Below, piece after piece: positions 1 to 7,154 of a stretch of DNA of 32,456 bases (the first letter of the stretch is position 1; every line of letters starts with the position of its first letter). Location of the stretch: NCBI GenBank assembly GCA_023150775.1, contig JAKLKE010000024.1:1-32456 (forward strand), written 5' to 3'. The position numbers were made by a program, and so were the translations under genes. The notes under the pieces are model-generated. The model did not search any database. It saw only the letters and a list, made by a program, of their open reading frames with translations, and was not told the DNA's origin. The stretch is from Myxococcota bacterium (lineage in GTDB: Bacteria > Myxococcota_A > UBA796 > CAJQPC01).

Positions 1-555
1 TCCTGCGCCGCTGCGGTTCCGCCCCGCGCGGATCCGGGCGACCCCCGCGTGCTGCCCCTGGGCGCCGTGGCCGAGCTAGACGGCAGCTTCTCCGAGGGCG
101 ATGACCTGTCTTTTGCTTGGTCGGTGGAGCCCGTTGAGGGCGCGCTGTTGCAGGACGCGGAGAGCGCCTTCGCCACCCTCACCGTCGAGGCGCCGGGCTT
201 TTACACGCTGCGCTTGGAGGTCTGTGACGCCGCCGGTCGCTGTGACGTGGCGGAGACCTGGGCGCGTGTGGACGACCCGGCGCGGGCGGGGAAACTCACG
301 GACTTCGGGCTTGGTGAGTTTGCAGGGGTGGAGAGCGGGGCGGGGGCGCCCGGTGGGTTCAAGGACGACGAAGACGATCTCTGCAAGGAGTGTCGTGAGG
401 CGGCGAAGGGGACCTCAAGCCAGTGGGTGAAGTTCTGCAGCACGCTCCCCAAGACCACGAGCGCTGAGCGGGAGACCCGAGGCGCCTGCCAGTCCATCAA
501 CCTGAAGACGAGCCAGGAGCGCGACAACTGGTGTTTCGCGAAGTTCTGTGACTAA
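1..555 (+). CDS. PKD-domain lipoprotein with Cys-rich C-terminus (copy 1, 5' end outside window)
   Basis: The reading frame is open from base 1 to the stop at 553-555, so the gene begins upstream. The visible 184 residues align with the complete copy at 3112-3693, whose signal peptide and lipobox Cys show what is missing here; the first two visible residues are the Ser-Cys of the lipobox. A PKD-like beta-sandwich follows (LDGSF, FAWSV, YTLRLEV, a DAAGRCDV strand pair with two Cys). The tail has the pattern LCxxC, EAAKGTSSQW, FC, AC, WC, FC. The first ~350 bases are roughly 90% identical to 3145-3495, and the tail is much more diverged. The stop overlaps the GTG of the next gene by 8 bases. 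The protein is predicted to be membrane-anchored outside the cytoplasm. Its function is not known. The conserved front with a variable Cys-rich end is what polymorphic secreted effectors look like, but no toxin family was identified. Confidence 0.8.
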   Translation, partial: SCAAAVPPRADPGDPRVLPLGAVAELDGSFSEGDDLSFAWSVEPVEGALLQDAESAFATLTVEAPGFYTLRLEVCDAAGRCDVAETWARVDDPARAGKLTDFGLGEFAGVESGAGAPGGFKDDEDDLCKECREAAKGTSSQWVKFCSTLPKTTSAERETRGACQSINLKTSQERDNWCFAKFCD

Positions 556-1576
556 TTTTCTCTCCCCCCGCACCGACGCGGCGAACCCAGGACTTGCCGG
601 CCTTCACAGCCTCACCGCTGGCCTCGGCTTAGGGACGGCGGAGGACCAAGAGCGCCTCACGCTCTGGGCGGTGGAAGGTGACGAGGTTCGCGGCCTGGGA
701 ACCTTTGACGACCGACCGTTGGCCCAAGCGCATTGTGTCTCCGCGCTCTTGGATCCAGCCAGGGGCCGCTCGTTGCTCCCCATCGGCGAGCAGATGATGG
801 CGTTTGATCTCGCTGAACGTCGAATTCGTGTGGCTTGGCCCCTCCCGAACGATGATGGACTGTGGCAGATGAGACGGGTGGGGGACGTGCTCTTGGCGCG
901 GGGCCGCCGCCTCTGGGCATGGCGCCTCACGGATGGCGCCCTGATCTGGTCCGGCCCGGAGGAGGAGGCCGAGGATTGGACGTGCTCCTCAGAGGGCGCG
1001 CTCGTCGGGGTCTCCTCCTGTGGAGAGGGCGAGGCGCCCTGGCTCATCGTGCGGAGCCTCCTCGACAAGGGGGCCCAGGTGGAGATCGCCCTCCCCAACG
1101 CCCATGGTGCTCACCAATACCTCGGCCCGGTGTCGCTGCTGAACGGCGGCGCGTCTGTGCTGTGTTCACGTCGTGTGGCGCAGGAGGGCGGCGTATTTGA
1201 TGAGGTCCTGCTCTACCGAGGTGGGCATTGGTCAACCCTCGGCGCCTGGAGCGCGCGCGTGGCGCCGGTGTCGTATGGGCTCGCGGCTTGCGCTGTGGTG
1301 GATGATGAGTGGGCCAAGGTCGCTGGAAGAGAGGCGAATGGGGCGCGGTACTCGACGCTCATCCATCTCAACACGGCGTCTCATCACGCTATCCCAAACC
1401 AAGCACAGACGGCGCCTGGCGGTTGGTCCTTGGGCGCAGACGGCGTGGTGTTCCACGCACTCCGCGGCGACCGATGGAGGCTCACCCCGGACCCGGCGCG
1501 GGCCTTGTCGCTCGCACCGGATGGCCGATCAGCCTTCGCCCTCGTCGGTGACCGAGTGCTCGGTTGGGCCTGGTGA
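548..1576 (+). CDS. Beta-propeller-like protein (propeller 1)
   Basis: This 342-residue cytoplasmic-looking protein has no signal peptide. It is built of repeated short beta-strand units ending in Trp or aromatic/hydrophobic pairs (for example LLPIGEQMMAFDL, RRLWAWRLTDGALIWSG), typical of degenerate WD40 or quinoprotein-like propellers. Its C-terminal block (SLGADGVVF, SLAPDGRSAF, DRVLGWAW) matches the ends of the proteins encoded at 1573-2643 and 3706-4743, so the three are paralogues. The chosen start is a GTG overlapping the stop of the PKD lipoprotein by 8 bases, so translation is probably coupled; no strong ribosome binding site is visible. No catalytic motif is seen. The role is unknown; the constant position behind the lipoprotein suggests a partner, for instance a binding or immunity protein. 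Confidence 0.75.
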   Translation: MTNFLSPRTDAANPGLAGLHSLTAGLGLGTAEDQERLTLWAVEGDEVRGLGTFDDRPLAQAHCVSALLDPARGRSLLPIGEQMMAFDLAERRIRVAWPLPNDDGLWQMRRVGDVLLARGRRLWAWRLTDGALIWSGPEEEAEDWTCSSEGALVGVSSCGEGEAPWLIVRSLLDKGAQVEIALPNAHGAHQYLGPVSLLNGGASVLCSRRVAQEGGVFDEVLLYRGGHWSTLGAWSARVAPVSYGLAACAVVDDEWAKVAGREANGARYSTLIHLNTASHHAIPNQAQTAPGGWSLGADGVVFHALRGDRWRLTPDPARALSLAPDGRSAFALVGDRVLGWAW

Positions 1577-2643
1577 ACGGTGTTCCCACTCCAGCGCTCA
1601 CCGCCTCGCTCTTGGGGGTGCTCCGGCTCCCGGGCGCCCGGGGCTCCGCGTCTCTCAACCACGTCGGAGGCGCGCTCGTCTGGTCTGTGCGGTGTGAGGA
1701 CGGTCGGTTTGACACCTGGGTGGTCCATGAGTCGCTCGTCCTGACGCCGCTCCTCTCTCGGACGGCGTCCCCGGTGAGCGCGCTCGTCGAGCTGGCCGGG
1801 GGCCGCTGGGCGGTGGCCGTCGGCGCGAGGATCTTGGTGGTCGATGCGCAGTCCTACACCGTGATCACGACCTTACGCGGCCACCGACGCGGCGGGATCA
1901 TCTGGTCGCTCACGCCCGTCTCTGGGGGCCGTCTCGTGAGCCGCAGCACAGACGGGACCGTGTGGCTGTGGGACATCTCACGGTCGCGGGCGCTTCAATC
2001 CCTCGACGCCGGGGTGTGCCAGGGTGCTGAGATCGGCGCTGAAGCGGACGATCCTGAGGCCGTGCTGCTCCTCACCCAGCCTGAGACCCATACGCCGGGG
2101 GTGTTGACGCTCATCGATCTCGCCCGCGGTGGGCGCCCACGGTCTTCTCTGTGTGTCGTCCCCGAGGCGCTCGGCGCGGTGTCCTGTGCGGCGGCCCTGC
2201 GCCCGGGCACCGCTGAGCTCGTCACGGCCATCACGCCCCAAGGGGAGGCGGGCGCGAGCACGACCCTGAGCCGATGGGTGAACGGCGCCCCGGAGATCCT
2301 CTGTGAGGTTCCAACGCGGCGGGCGGGCGTGCCCGCGCTGAACGAGCTGTTTTTCCCGACGCCGCGCCGCCTCATGGCCTTGGGCGCCAAAGACGCCGCG
2401 CTGGTAGATCTGGCGGCTGGCACGCTCCGCGACGACGTGCGCGCGTACCGTGTCACATCCGGCGGGCTCGCCCTGGTGGCTGAGACGGAGCTGCTCGATC
2501 TCAACACGGGCGCACGTCTGGCCCTCCCGAGCGGGATTTTGCGCACGCCCAAGGTTCTGGCGGCGTCGAGCCTCGCTGAGGACGGCGCCAGCTTCGCCCT
2601 CGGCGCGGGGGATGAGCTGGTGTGGTGGCGCCTGCGCCGCTGA
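1573..2643 (+). CDS. WD40-type beta-propeller protein (propeller 2)
   Basis: This is a 356-residue protein if started at the GTG at 1573, which overlaps the preceding stop as GTGA; a TTG at 1564 would add three residues. It carries one clear WD40 unit (LRGHRRGGIIWSL, then GGRLVSRSTDGTVWLWDIS) around residues 95-135, and weaker strands elsewhere. The end (LAEDGASFALGAGDELVWWRLRR) matches the other two propellers. There is no signal peptide or membrane segment. It is the last gene of the first module; a perfect 7-bp stem-loop begins at its stop codon. WD40 propellers are binding scaffolds without enzymatic activity; the ligand cannot be inferred here. Confidence 0.78.
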   Translation: MNGVPTPALTASLLGVLRLPGARGSASLNHVGGALVWSVRCEDGRFDTWVVHESLVLTPLLSRTASPVSALVELAGGRWAVAVGARILVVDAQSYTVITTLRGHRRGGIIWSLTPVSGGRLVSRSTDGTVWLWDISRSRALQSLDAGVCQGAEIGAEADDPEAVLLLTQPETHTPGVLTLIDLARGGRPRSSLCVVPEALGAVSCAAALRPGTAELVTAITPQGEAGASTTLSRWVNGAPEILCEVPTRRAGVPALNELFFPTPRRLMALGAKDAALVDLAAGTLRDDVRAYRVTSGGLALVAETELLDLNTGARLALPSGILRTPKVLAASSLAEDGASFALGAGDELVWWRLRR

Positions 2644-2659
2644 AGGCCCGCTGGGCCTT
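2643..2659 (+). terminator. Stem-loop at the end of the first propeller module
   Basis: A perfect inverted repeat, AAGGCCC-GCT-GGGCCTT (7-bp stem, 3-nt loop), starts on the last base of the stop codon of propeller 2. There is no U-tract after it, so it may act as an attenuating or mRNA-stabilising hairpin rather than a classical intrinsic terminator. Confidence 0.45.
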
Positions 2660-2689
2660 GGAACGCAGAGCTTCAGGTCGTCCAAGTGA

Positions 2690-2854
2690 CCTTCGCCAAG
2701 ATGCGAAAGGGTGTCCAGGTCTTCCGAGCGGCCTTCGCCAAGATGCGAAAGGGTGTCCAGGTCTTCCGAGCGGCCTTCGCCAAGATGCGAAGGAGTGTTT
2801 GGGTCTTCCGAGAGGCCTTCGCCAAGATGCGAAGGAGTGTTTGGGTCTTCCGAA
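2690..2854. repeat. 42-bp tandem minisatellite, four units, each with a stem-loop
   Basis: Units start at 2690, 2732, 2774 and 2816 with CCTTCGCCAAGATGCGAA and are 42 bp long; the fourth loses homology after about 2854. Units 1-2 are one subtype and units 3-4 another. In units 3-4, CCTTCGC and GCGAAGG form a perfect 7-bp stem around the loop CAAGAT; in units 1-2 the stem has one mismatch. Because 42 is a multiple of 3, several frames on both strands stay open and encode 14-residue repeats (for example FAKMRKGVQVFRAA), but there is no ribosome binding site or independent sign of coding. Confidence 0.9.
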
Positions 2855-2857
2855 TCG

Positions 2858-3111
2858 CGAGCTGGAGGGTCTCGGGGGCGGAGCTGATCTGTACACGGCC
2901 ATCGGGGAGGAGCGTGCGTGTCATCGGTGACTCCAGGAGGACTGGGGGAACGAAGGGGACGCAGATCCCGAGCAGGAGGCTACTCAAGGCGCTGGCGGGT
3001 GGTCAAGGGAGCGCGCTGGTTTTTGTCCGGCTGCGCTTGTGCGCCTGCGGCCTCATGTCGTAGACTCCCCGCATCGCCCGGGCCTTGATATGCCCACTCA
3101 CCGATCTGCTC
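2858..3111. other. Intergenic stretch upstream of the second PKD lipoprotein
   Basis: About 250 bases lie between the minisatellite and the lipoprotein start. No convincing gene, promoter or palindrome was recognised. The minisatellite frame stays open to about 3063 and an opposite-strand frame begins at 2987, but neither has a plausible start or composition. Confidence 0.5.
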
Positions 3112-3693
3112 ATGCTCCGCCTGCTCCCTGCCCTGCTCTTCGTCTCCTGCGCCGCTGCGGTTCCGCCCCGCGCGGATCCGGGCGACCCCCGCGTGCTGCC
3201 CCTGGGCGCCGTGGCCGAGCTCGACGGCAGCTTCTCCGAGGGCGATGAGCTCTCCTTCGCCTGGTCGGTGGCGCCCGTTGAGGGCGCCCTGTTGCACAAC
3301 GCGGAGAGCGCCTTCGCCACCCTCATCGTCGAGGCGCCGGGCTTGTACACGTTGCGCTTGGAGGTCTGTGACGCCGCCGGTCGCTGTGACGTGGCGGAGA
3401 CCTGGGCGCGGGTGGACGACCCGGCGAGCGCGGGCAAACTCACGGACTTTGGGCTTGGTGAGTTTGCGGGGGTGGAGAGCGGGTCGGGGGCGCCTCTGGG
3501 CGTCTTCAAAAACAAGGACCTCTGTGCAAAGTGTAAAGAGGCCGCGAAGGGCACCTCCTCTCAATGGGAAGATTTCTGTCGTACCTTGGCCAAGAAGGGT
3601 GTCAGCACGGGCGACCGAAACGCCTGCTGGGCAGGGGTCCATGACGACTCAAACGCTCGCAATGGCTGGTGTGAGACGATCTTCTGCCCCTAA
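3112..3693 (+). CDS. PKD-domain lipoprotein with Cys-rich C-terminus (copy 2, complete)
   Basis: The protein has 193 residues. The ATG at 3112 is chosen over an in-frame TTG at 3085 because it opens directly into a lipoprotein signal peptide (MLRLLPALLFVSC, lipid-attachment Cys13). A PKD-like domain spans about residues 29-101, with Cys86 and Cys92 placed to form a disulfide. A Gly-rich linker leads to the tail with Cys138, 141, 156, 172, 187 and 192. The spacing (CxxC, then W-x-x-FC, AC, WC, FC) is the same as in copy 1 although the intervening residues differ. It is likely exported and anchored in the inner or outer membrane. The next gene follows 12 bases after the stop. The function is unknown; candidates are an adhesive or exchanged surface lipoprotein, or a polymorphic effector whose tail is the active part. 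Confidence 0.85.
   Translation: MLRLLPALLFVSCAAAVPPRADPGDPRVLPLGAVAELDGSFSEGDELSFAWSVAPVEGALLHNAESAFATLIVEAPGLYTLRLEVCDAAGRCDVAETWARVDDPASAGKLTDFGLGEFAGVESGSGAPLGVFKNKDLCAKCKEAAKGTSSQWEDFCRTLAKKGVSTGDRNACWAGVHDDSNARNGWCETIFCP
3145..3495 (+). repeat. Duplicate of bases 1-351 (direct repeat, offset 3144)
   Basis: Bases 1-351 and 3145-3495 align without gaps at roughly 90% identity by eye, with long runs of perfect identity. Identity falls off in the last part of the gene, where the cysteine tail is encoded. The neighbouring propeller genes are far more diverged, so either the duplication is followed by local diversification, or the lipoprotein front is kept alike by gene conversion. Confidence 0.85.
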
Positions 3694-3705
3694 ATGGAGT
3701 GAACG

Positions 3706-4743
3706 ATGAAGCCTCTCCTCGCCGCTCAATGTGCTCAGTTCACGGCGCCACCTCAGATGCTGGACGTCGTCGTGGTCAGTGATGAAGCCTTTGTCGTGGT
3801 GCGAGCGGAGGGCGAGCAGGTTCTCATCGAGCTTTGGCGCCTCGACGACACACGGCAGAGCCTCTGGTGCGCCGACTCGGTCGAGAACCCGCTCATCGCG
3901 GTCTCACCCGAAGGAGATCAGATGGTGCTGGCGCTTGGGTGCGTCATGCACCTGTTTTTGCTATCGACGGGCGCGCACATTCGAAGCTGGGGCACAGCGC
4001 TGGCCGGCGCGGAGATGTGTCGCCTTCGCTGGTCCAGCGATGACCGGCTCTTCTCTTTGGCGACAGACCACGTCGTGCGGATGTGGAGCCCATCAGATGG
4101 CGTGTGTCTCGCGGCGTGGCCGATGCGCCCGGGGCAGGATTTTTGCGACGATGGTGCGCTCGCCACGGAGGCTCAGGCGGTTCACACGGAGCACGAGGTG
4201 CTCGGTGGGCGCTGGATAGGGCGCCTCATTCGAGCCGAGACAGGGGCGACCGTGCATGAGGTGTCGCACGACCTCTCCTGCGGCTCCTTGGAGTTCTCCC
4301 AGGTGGTCATTCGCCCGAACACTCTGGCGCTCGCGGCGATGTTCCTGCTGACGGACGGGCGGCAGCGCTGGAGCGAGCTACATCTTTGGGAGCGCGGGGA
4401 GCACGTCTTTCTCGGCGAGTATTTTCGGGCAGGTGAGGCTGAGGGACAGATGCCGATCAGCACGATCCAGTTTGTTGGACCAGATCTTCTGCACTATTGT
4501 GGTTGGGGTGAGCAGGGGGTCTGGGATGTCGCCGCGCGGGTGGACCGGCTCTCGGTGTGGCGGGGCAGGTTCAGCCGGAATGGCCTGATGTTGGGAGCCG
4601 ATGGCCTGCTCAACGATCTCACCACCGGCCAGCGTCTTCAGCTCGGCCGATCCCCCGCCGCGCAGTCGGGCATCAGCCCTTCGGGCGGTCTCGTCGTGCT
4701 CAGCCAAGGCGAGCGGCTCGTGGGGTGGCGCCTACACCGCTGA
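3706..4743 (+). CDS. Beta-propeller-like protein (propeller 3)
   Basis: This 345-residue protein starts with ATG behind a good ribosome binding site (TGGAGTGA). WD-like units are visible, for example the segment with LRWSSDDRLFSLATD followed by HVVRMWSPSDG near residues 105-130. The C-terminus (LSQGERLVGWRLHR) matches propellers 1 and 2. It has no signal peptide. It forms a two-gene module with the lipoprotein before it, whereas the first module has two propellers. Function unknown; probably a binding scaffold. It converges with the minus-strand monooxygenase gene, 9 bases away. Confidence 0.78.
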   Translation: MKPLLAAQCAQFTAPPQMLDVVVVSDEAFVVVRAEGEQVLIELWRLDDTRQSLWCADSVENPLIAVSPEGDQMVLALGCVMHLFLLSTGAHIRSWGTALAGAEMCRLRWSSDDRLFSLATDHVVRMWSPSDGVCLAAWPMRPGQDFCDDGALATEAQAVHTEHEVLGGRWIGRLIRAETGATVHEVSHDLSCGSLEFSQVVIRPNTLALAAMFLLTDGRQRWSELHLWERGEHVFLGEYFRAGEAEGQMPISTIQFVGPDLLHYCGWGEQGVWDVAARVDRLSVWRGRFSRNGLMLGADGLLNDLTTGQRLQLGRSPAAQSGISPSGGLVVLSQGERLVGWRLHR

Positions 4744-4752
4744 CCTCCGATC

Positions 4753-6441
4753 TCACCCCCCAAACACCCGCTCCAGCCAGGCCACGAGCTTCGGCCCATC
4801 CGCAGGCTGGGCGCGAAAGCCGATGAAGGTGTCGGGCCGCAGGGCATAGACACACTCGCTCTGTGCGGCGTAGCGGCGGTGGAGGAGCTGGTCGACGTCG
4901 TAGAGGATCTCGCCGTCCCAGGTGAGCTCCTCGGGCTGGGTGGCCTTGGGCACGACGAGGATGGGGCGCACACGGTCGGGGAAGCGGGCGCCTAGGGTCT
5001 GTGCGATGTGATCGAGGTTGAGGCCGCCGAGCACGGTGTGGGCGCCGCCGTCGAAGAGCAGGACGACGAGGCGGTGGTCGCGGAGGAGCTCGTAGAGCCA
5101 GACGGGGCGGTCGCCGAGGCCGTGGGTGAGGTAGACGTCGGGGGCGCGGCTGCCGGCGCGGGGGCCCTGCAAGAAGCGCTCCCAATCGACGAGGGTGGGG
5201 GACTCCACGGCGCGATCGTCGTCCAAAGACGCCCACAGGGCGCTGCGCTGGTGCTCCTCGACGAGGGGGCTGCCGGCGTATGAGACGCGGAGCTCGGTCA
5301 TGGTCTCTAGGGTCTGCTGGCGGAGCGCGCGGCTGCGGGTGAGGGTCTGGAGGAGCTGATCCCGGGCGAAGCGGGCGATGGGCAGGCGGAGCTGGAAGAG
5401 CACGGTGGCCATGTGGGTCTGGCGGGTCTCGGCGCGGGCGGCGGGGGCGCGCTCGGCCTCGTAGCTGTCGAGCAGGGCGTCGTGGGCGCCGTGACGCAGC
5501 ACGGCGGCGAGCTTCCAGCCGAGGTTGAAGGCGTCCTCCAGGCCGAGGTTCATGCCCAAACCGCCGACGGGGCTATGAACGTGGGCGGCGTCTCCGGCCA
5601 AGAGCACGCGGCCGTCGCGCATCCGCTCCACGGCGCGGCGGGCGGCGGGGGTTCGGTGCACGGCGCCCTCCGCGACGGCGCGCAGGCCGGGCATGGCGCG
5701 GTCGTCGAGCAGCGCCTGCACCGTAGGGTGGTCGGCGCGAAGCTCGGCCTCGTCGGGGATCTCGGCGAGCAGGCGCCAGCGGCCGCCGGGCAACGGCGCG
5801 AGGGTCAGCGTGCCCCGGGGGCTCAAGAAGACGTGCAGGCGGGAGGGGTCGAGGTGGGTGGGGCCGCCGAGCTCTAAGTCGCAGACGACGTAGTCTTGGG
5901 GGTAGGCCTCGCCCTCAAAGCTGAGGTGCAGGGCCTCGCGGGTGGTGCTCGCCTCGCCGTCGCAGCCGACGATGTAGCGGAAGCGGGCGCGCGCCTCGGT
6001 GTCGCCGGTGAGCACGGCGATGACGCTCTCCTCGTCGGCCTCGGGCCGGATCATCGACACCCCACGCTCCACGGGCACGCCGAGGCCGAGGAGCTGCGCG
6101 GTGAGGATGGCCTCCAAGCGCGCCTGGGGCAGGCTCAACAAGAAGGGGAAGGGCGTGTCGGCGCTCGTGGTGTCGAGGGAGGTGATGAGCGCGCCGTCAT
6201 CCCGAAGGTCCAAGCCGAGGATCTTGACGCCCTCGCCGATGAGCGCGCGGGCCACGCCCAGGGCCTCAAAGATCTCCAAGGAGCGCGGCTGCACCTCCGT
6301 CGCCCGAGAGAGCGGGCTCGGCGTGGGGCGGGCGTCGATGATCCGGACCGAGACGCCGCGCCGCGCCAGGTCGATGGCGAGGGTGAGCCCGACGGGCCCC
6401 GCGCCGACGATGAGGACCTCGTGGGAGATGGGCAGAGACAT
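4753..6441 (-). CDS. FAD-dependent aromatic-ring monooxygenase
   Basis: The protein has 562 residues from the ATG at 6441, which has an AAGGAG site about 8 bases upstream; the frame extends further but without a site. It contains the FAD-binding dinucleotide fold (VGAGPVGLTLAIDLARRG, GxGxxG at 13-18), the DG motif (YIVGCDGEAS) and the GD motif (VLLAGDAAHVHSP then GLGMNLGLEDAFNLGWKL). These are the hallmarks of the FAD_binding_3 flavoprotein hydroxylases (phenol hydroxylase, MhpA and polyketide hydroxylase types). The C-terminal ~150 residues resemble the thioredoxin-like domain of that group. It would hydroxylate an aromatic or polyketide substrate using NAD(P)H and O2 in the cytoplasm; the substrate cannot be told. 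It lies downstream of the zinc-ribbon gene on the same strand with a 92-bp gap, so it may have its own promoter. Confidence 0.93.
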   Translation of the reverse strand: MSLPISHEVLIVGAGPVGLTLAIDLARRGVSVRIIDARPTPSPLSRATEVQPRSLEIFEALGVARALIGEGVKILGLDLRDDGALITSLDTTSADTPFPFLLSLPQARLEAILTAQLLGLGVPVERGVSMIRPEADEESVIAVLTGDTEARARFRYIVGCDGEASTTREALHLSFEGEAYPQDYVVCDLELGGPTHLDPSRLHVFLSPRGTLTLAPLPGGRWRLLAEIPDEAELRADHPTVQALLDDRAMPGLRAVAEGAVHRTPAARRAVERMRDGRVLLAGDAAHVHSPVGGLGMNLGLEDAFNLGWKLAAVLRHGAHDALLDSYEAERAPAARAETRQTHMATVLFQLRLPIARFARDQLLQTLTRSRALRQQTLETMTELRVSYAGSPLVEEHQRSALWASLDDDRAVESPTLVDWERFLQGPRAGSRAPDVYLTHGLGDRPVWLYELLRDHRLVVLLFDGGAHTVLGGLNLDHIAQTLGARFPDRVRPILVVPKATQPEELTWDGEILYDVDQLLHRRYAAQSECVYALRPDTFIGFRAQPADGPKLVAWLERVFGG

Positions 6442-6533
6442 GGGGGGACGCTCCTTCTGGGGGAGTGGTCTCTTATTCGATCGTGGGCTAGCGCGTGTCG
6501 GCGTCGGCGCTTGGGGCTGCGCGGGCGCACCCC

Positions 6534-7067
6534 CTACCCCGCCGCGCCCCACAACAACGCCACGATCCCCAGCACCAAGACCGCCGCCACGGCCAGGAGC
6601 GCCCAGCTCACCCGGCCCTTGGGCTCGTCGTCCAGGGCGCGGCCCAGGGCGCGCTCGGCGGGGGCGCTGGAGCGCACGGGCAGCACCGCGGAGCCGGTCT
6701 TGCGCCAGCCTCGGAGCTGCTGCTGGGCGATGCGGCGGGCGCCCAGGTCGGCGCCGATGAGCTGCAGCACCTCGGCGAACTCGGGGCGGGTGTTGAGGTC
6801 CACCCAGTCGCCGGTGGCGGTGGCGGCGCCGGCGGTCCCGGCGGGGCGCACCTGCTCCAGACCGGTGAGGGCTCCCGCGTAGAGGCGCTCACGCACGAGG
6901 TGGCGGTCCATCCGCCCGAGGAGCTCCCCTGAAGGGCGGCGCACGTCGAGGGTCAGCCAGGGGCGGCCCTCGGGGGCCACGGTGAAGCCGTGCATACACG
7001 AGGGGCAGGTGACGGGGCCGACCTCGGCCTGGAAGGTCGCACCGCATTGGGGGCATCGAACGTTCAT
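6534..7067 (-). CDS. Tail-anchored MJ0042-type zinc-ribbon protein
   Basis: The protein has 177 residues starting at the ATG at 7067. The N-terminus is a zinc ribbon of the MJ0042 type (Cys5, Cys8, Cys21, Cys24: CPQC and CPSC). A middle region of mixed strands and helices runs to about residue 130 and contains a short Ala/Gly/Thr-rich low-complexity stretch. A single membrane segment (WALLAVAAVLVLGIVALLWG) closes the protein, leaving the zinc ribbon in the cytoplasm. Such proteins are common in Myxococcota-like genomes and have no settled function. The much longer open frame extending to 8399 is an antisense shadow of selB. It is divergent from selB, with 87 bases between them. Confidence 0.8.
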   Translation of the reverse strand: MNVRCPQCGATFQAEVGPVTCPSCMHGFTVAPEGRPWLTLDVRRPSGELLGRMDRHLVRERLYAGALTGLEQVRPAGTAGAATATGDWVDLNTRPEFAEVLQLIGADLGARRIAQQQLRGWRKTGSAVLPVRSSAPAERALGRALDDEPKGRVSWALLAVAAVLVLGIVALLWGAAG

Positions 7068-7154
7068 GTTCCGGACCTGGGTGACGTGCGCGGGAGCCAT
7101 CAGGTTAGCTGAGCGGGGCGGAAGGACGAAGCCCCTCCCGCGCCGGAGCCCGAA

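Noticed and set aside
2690-2854. CRISPR array
   Set aside because: Units are contiguous 42-bp tandem repeats without unique spacers, and no cas gene is near.
2686-3063. Repeat-encoding frames FAKMRKGVQVFRAA (plus) and RKTQTLLRILAKAA (minus) as genes
   Set aside because: Several frames stay open only because the unit is 42 bp; no ribosome binding site, and the non-repeat continuation does not look like protein.
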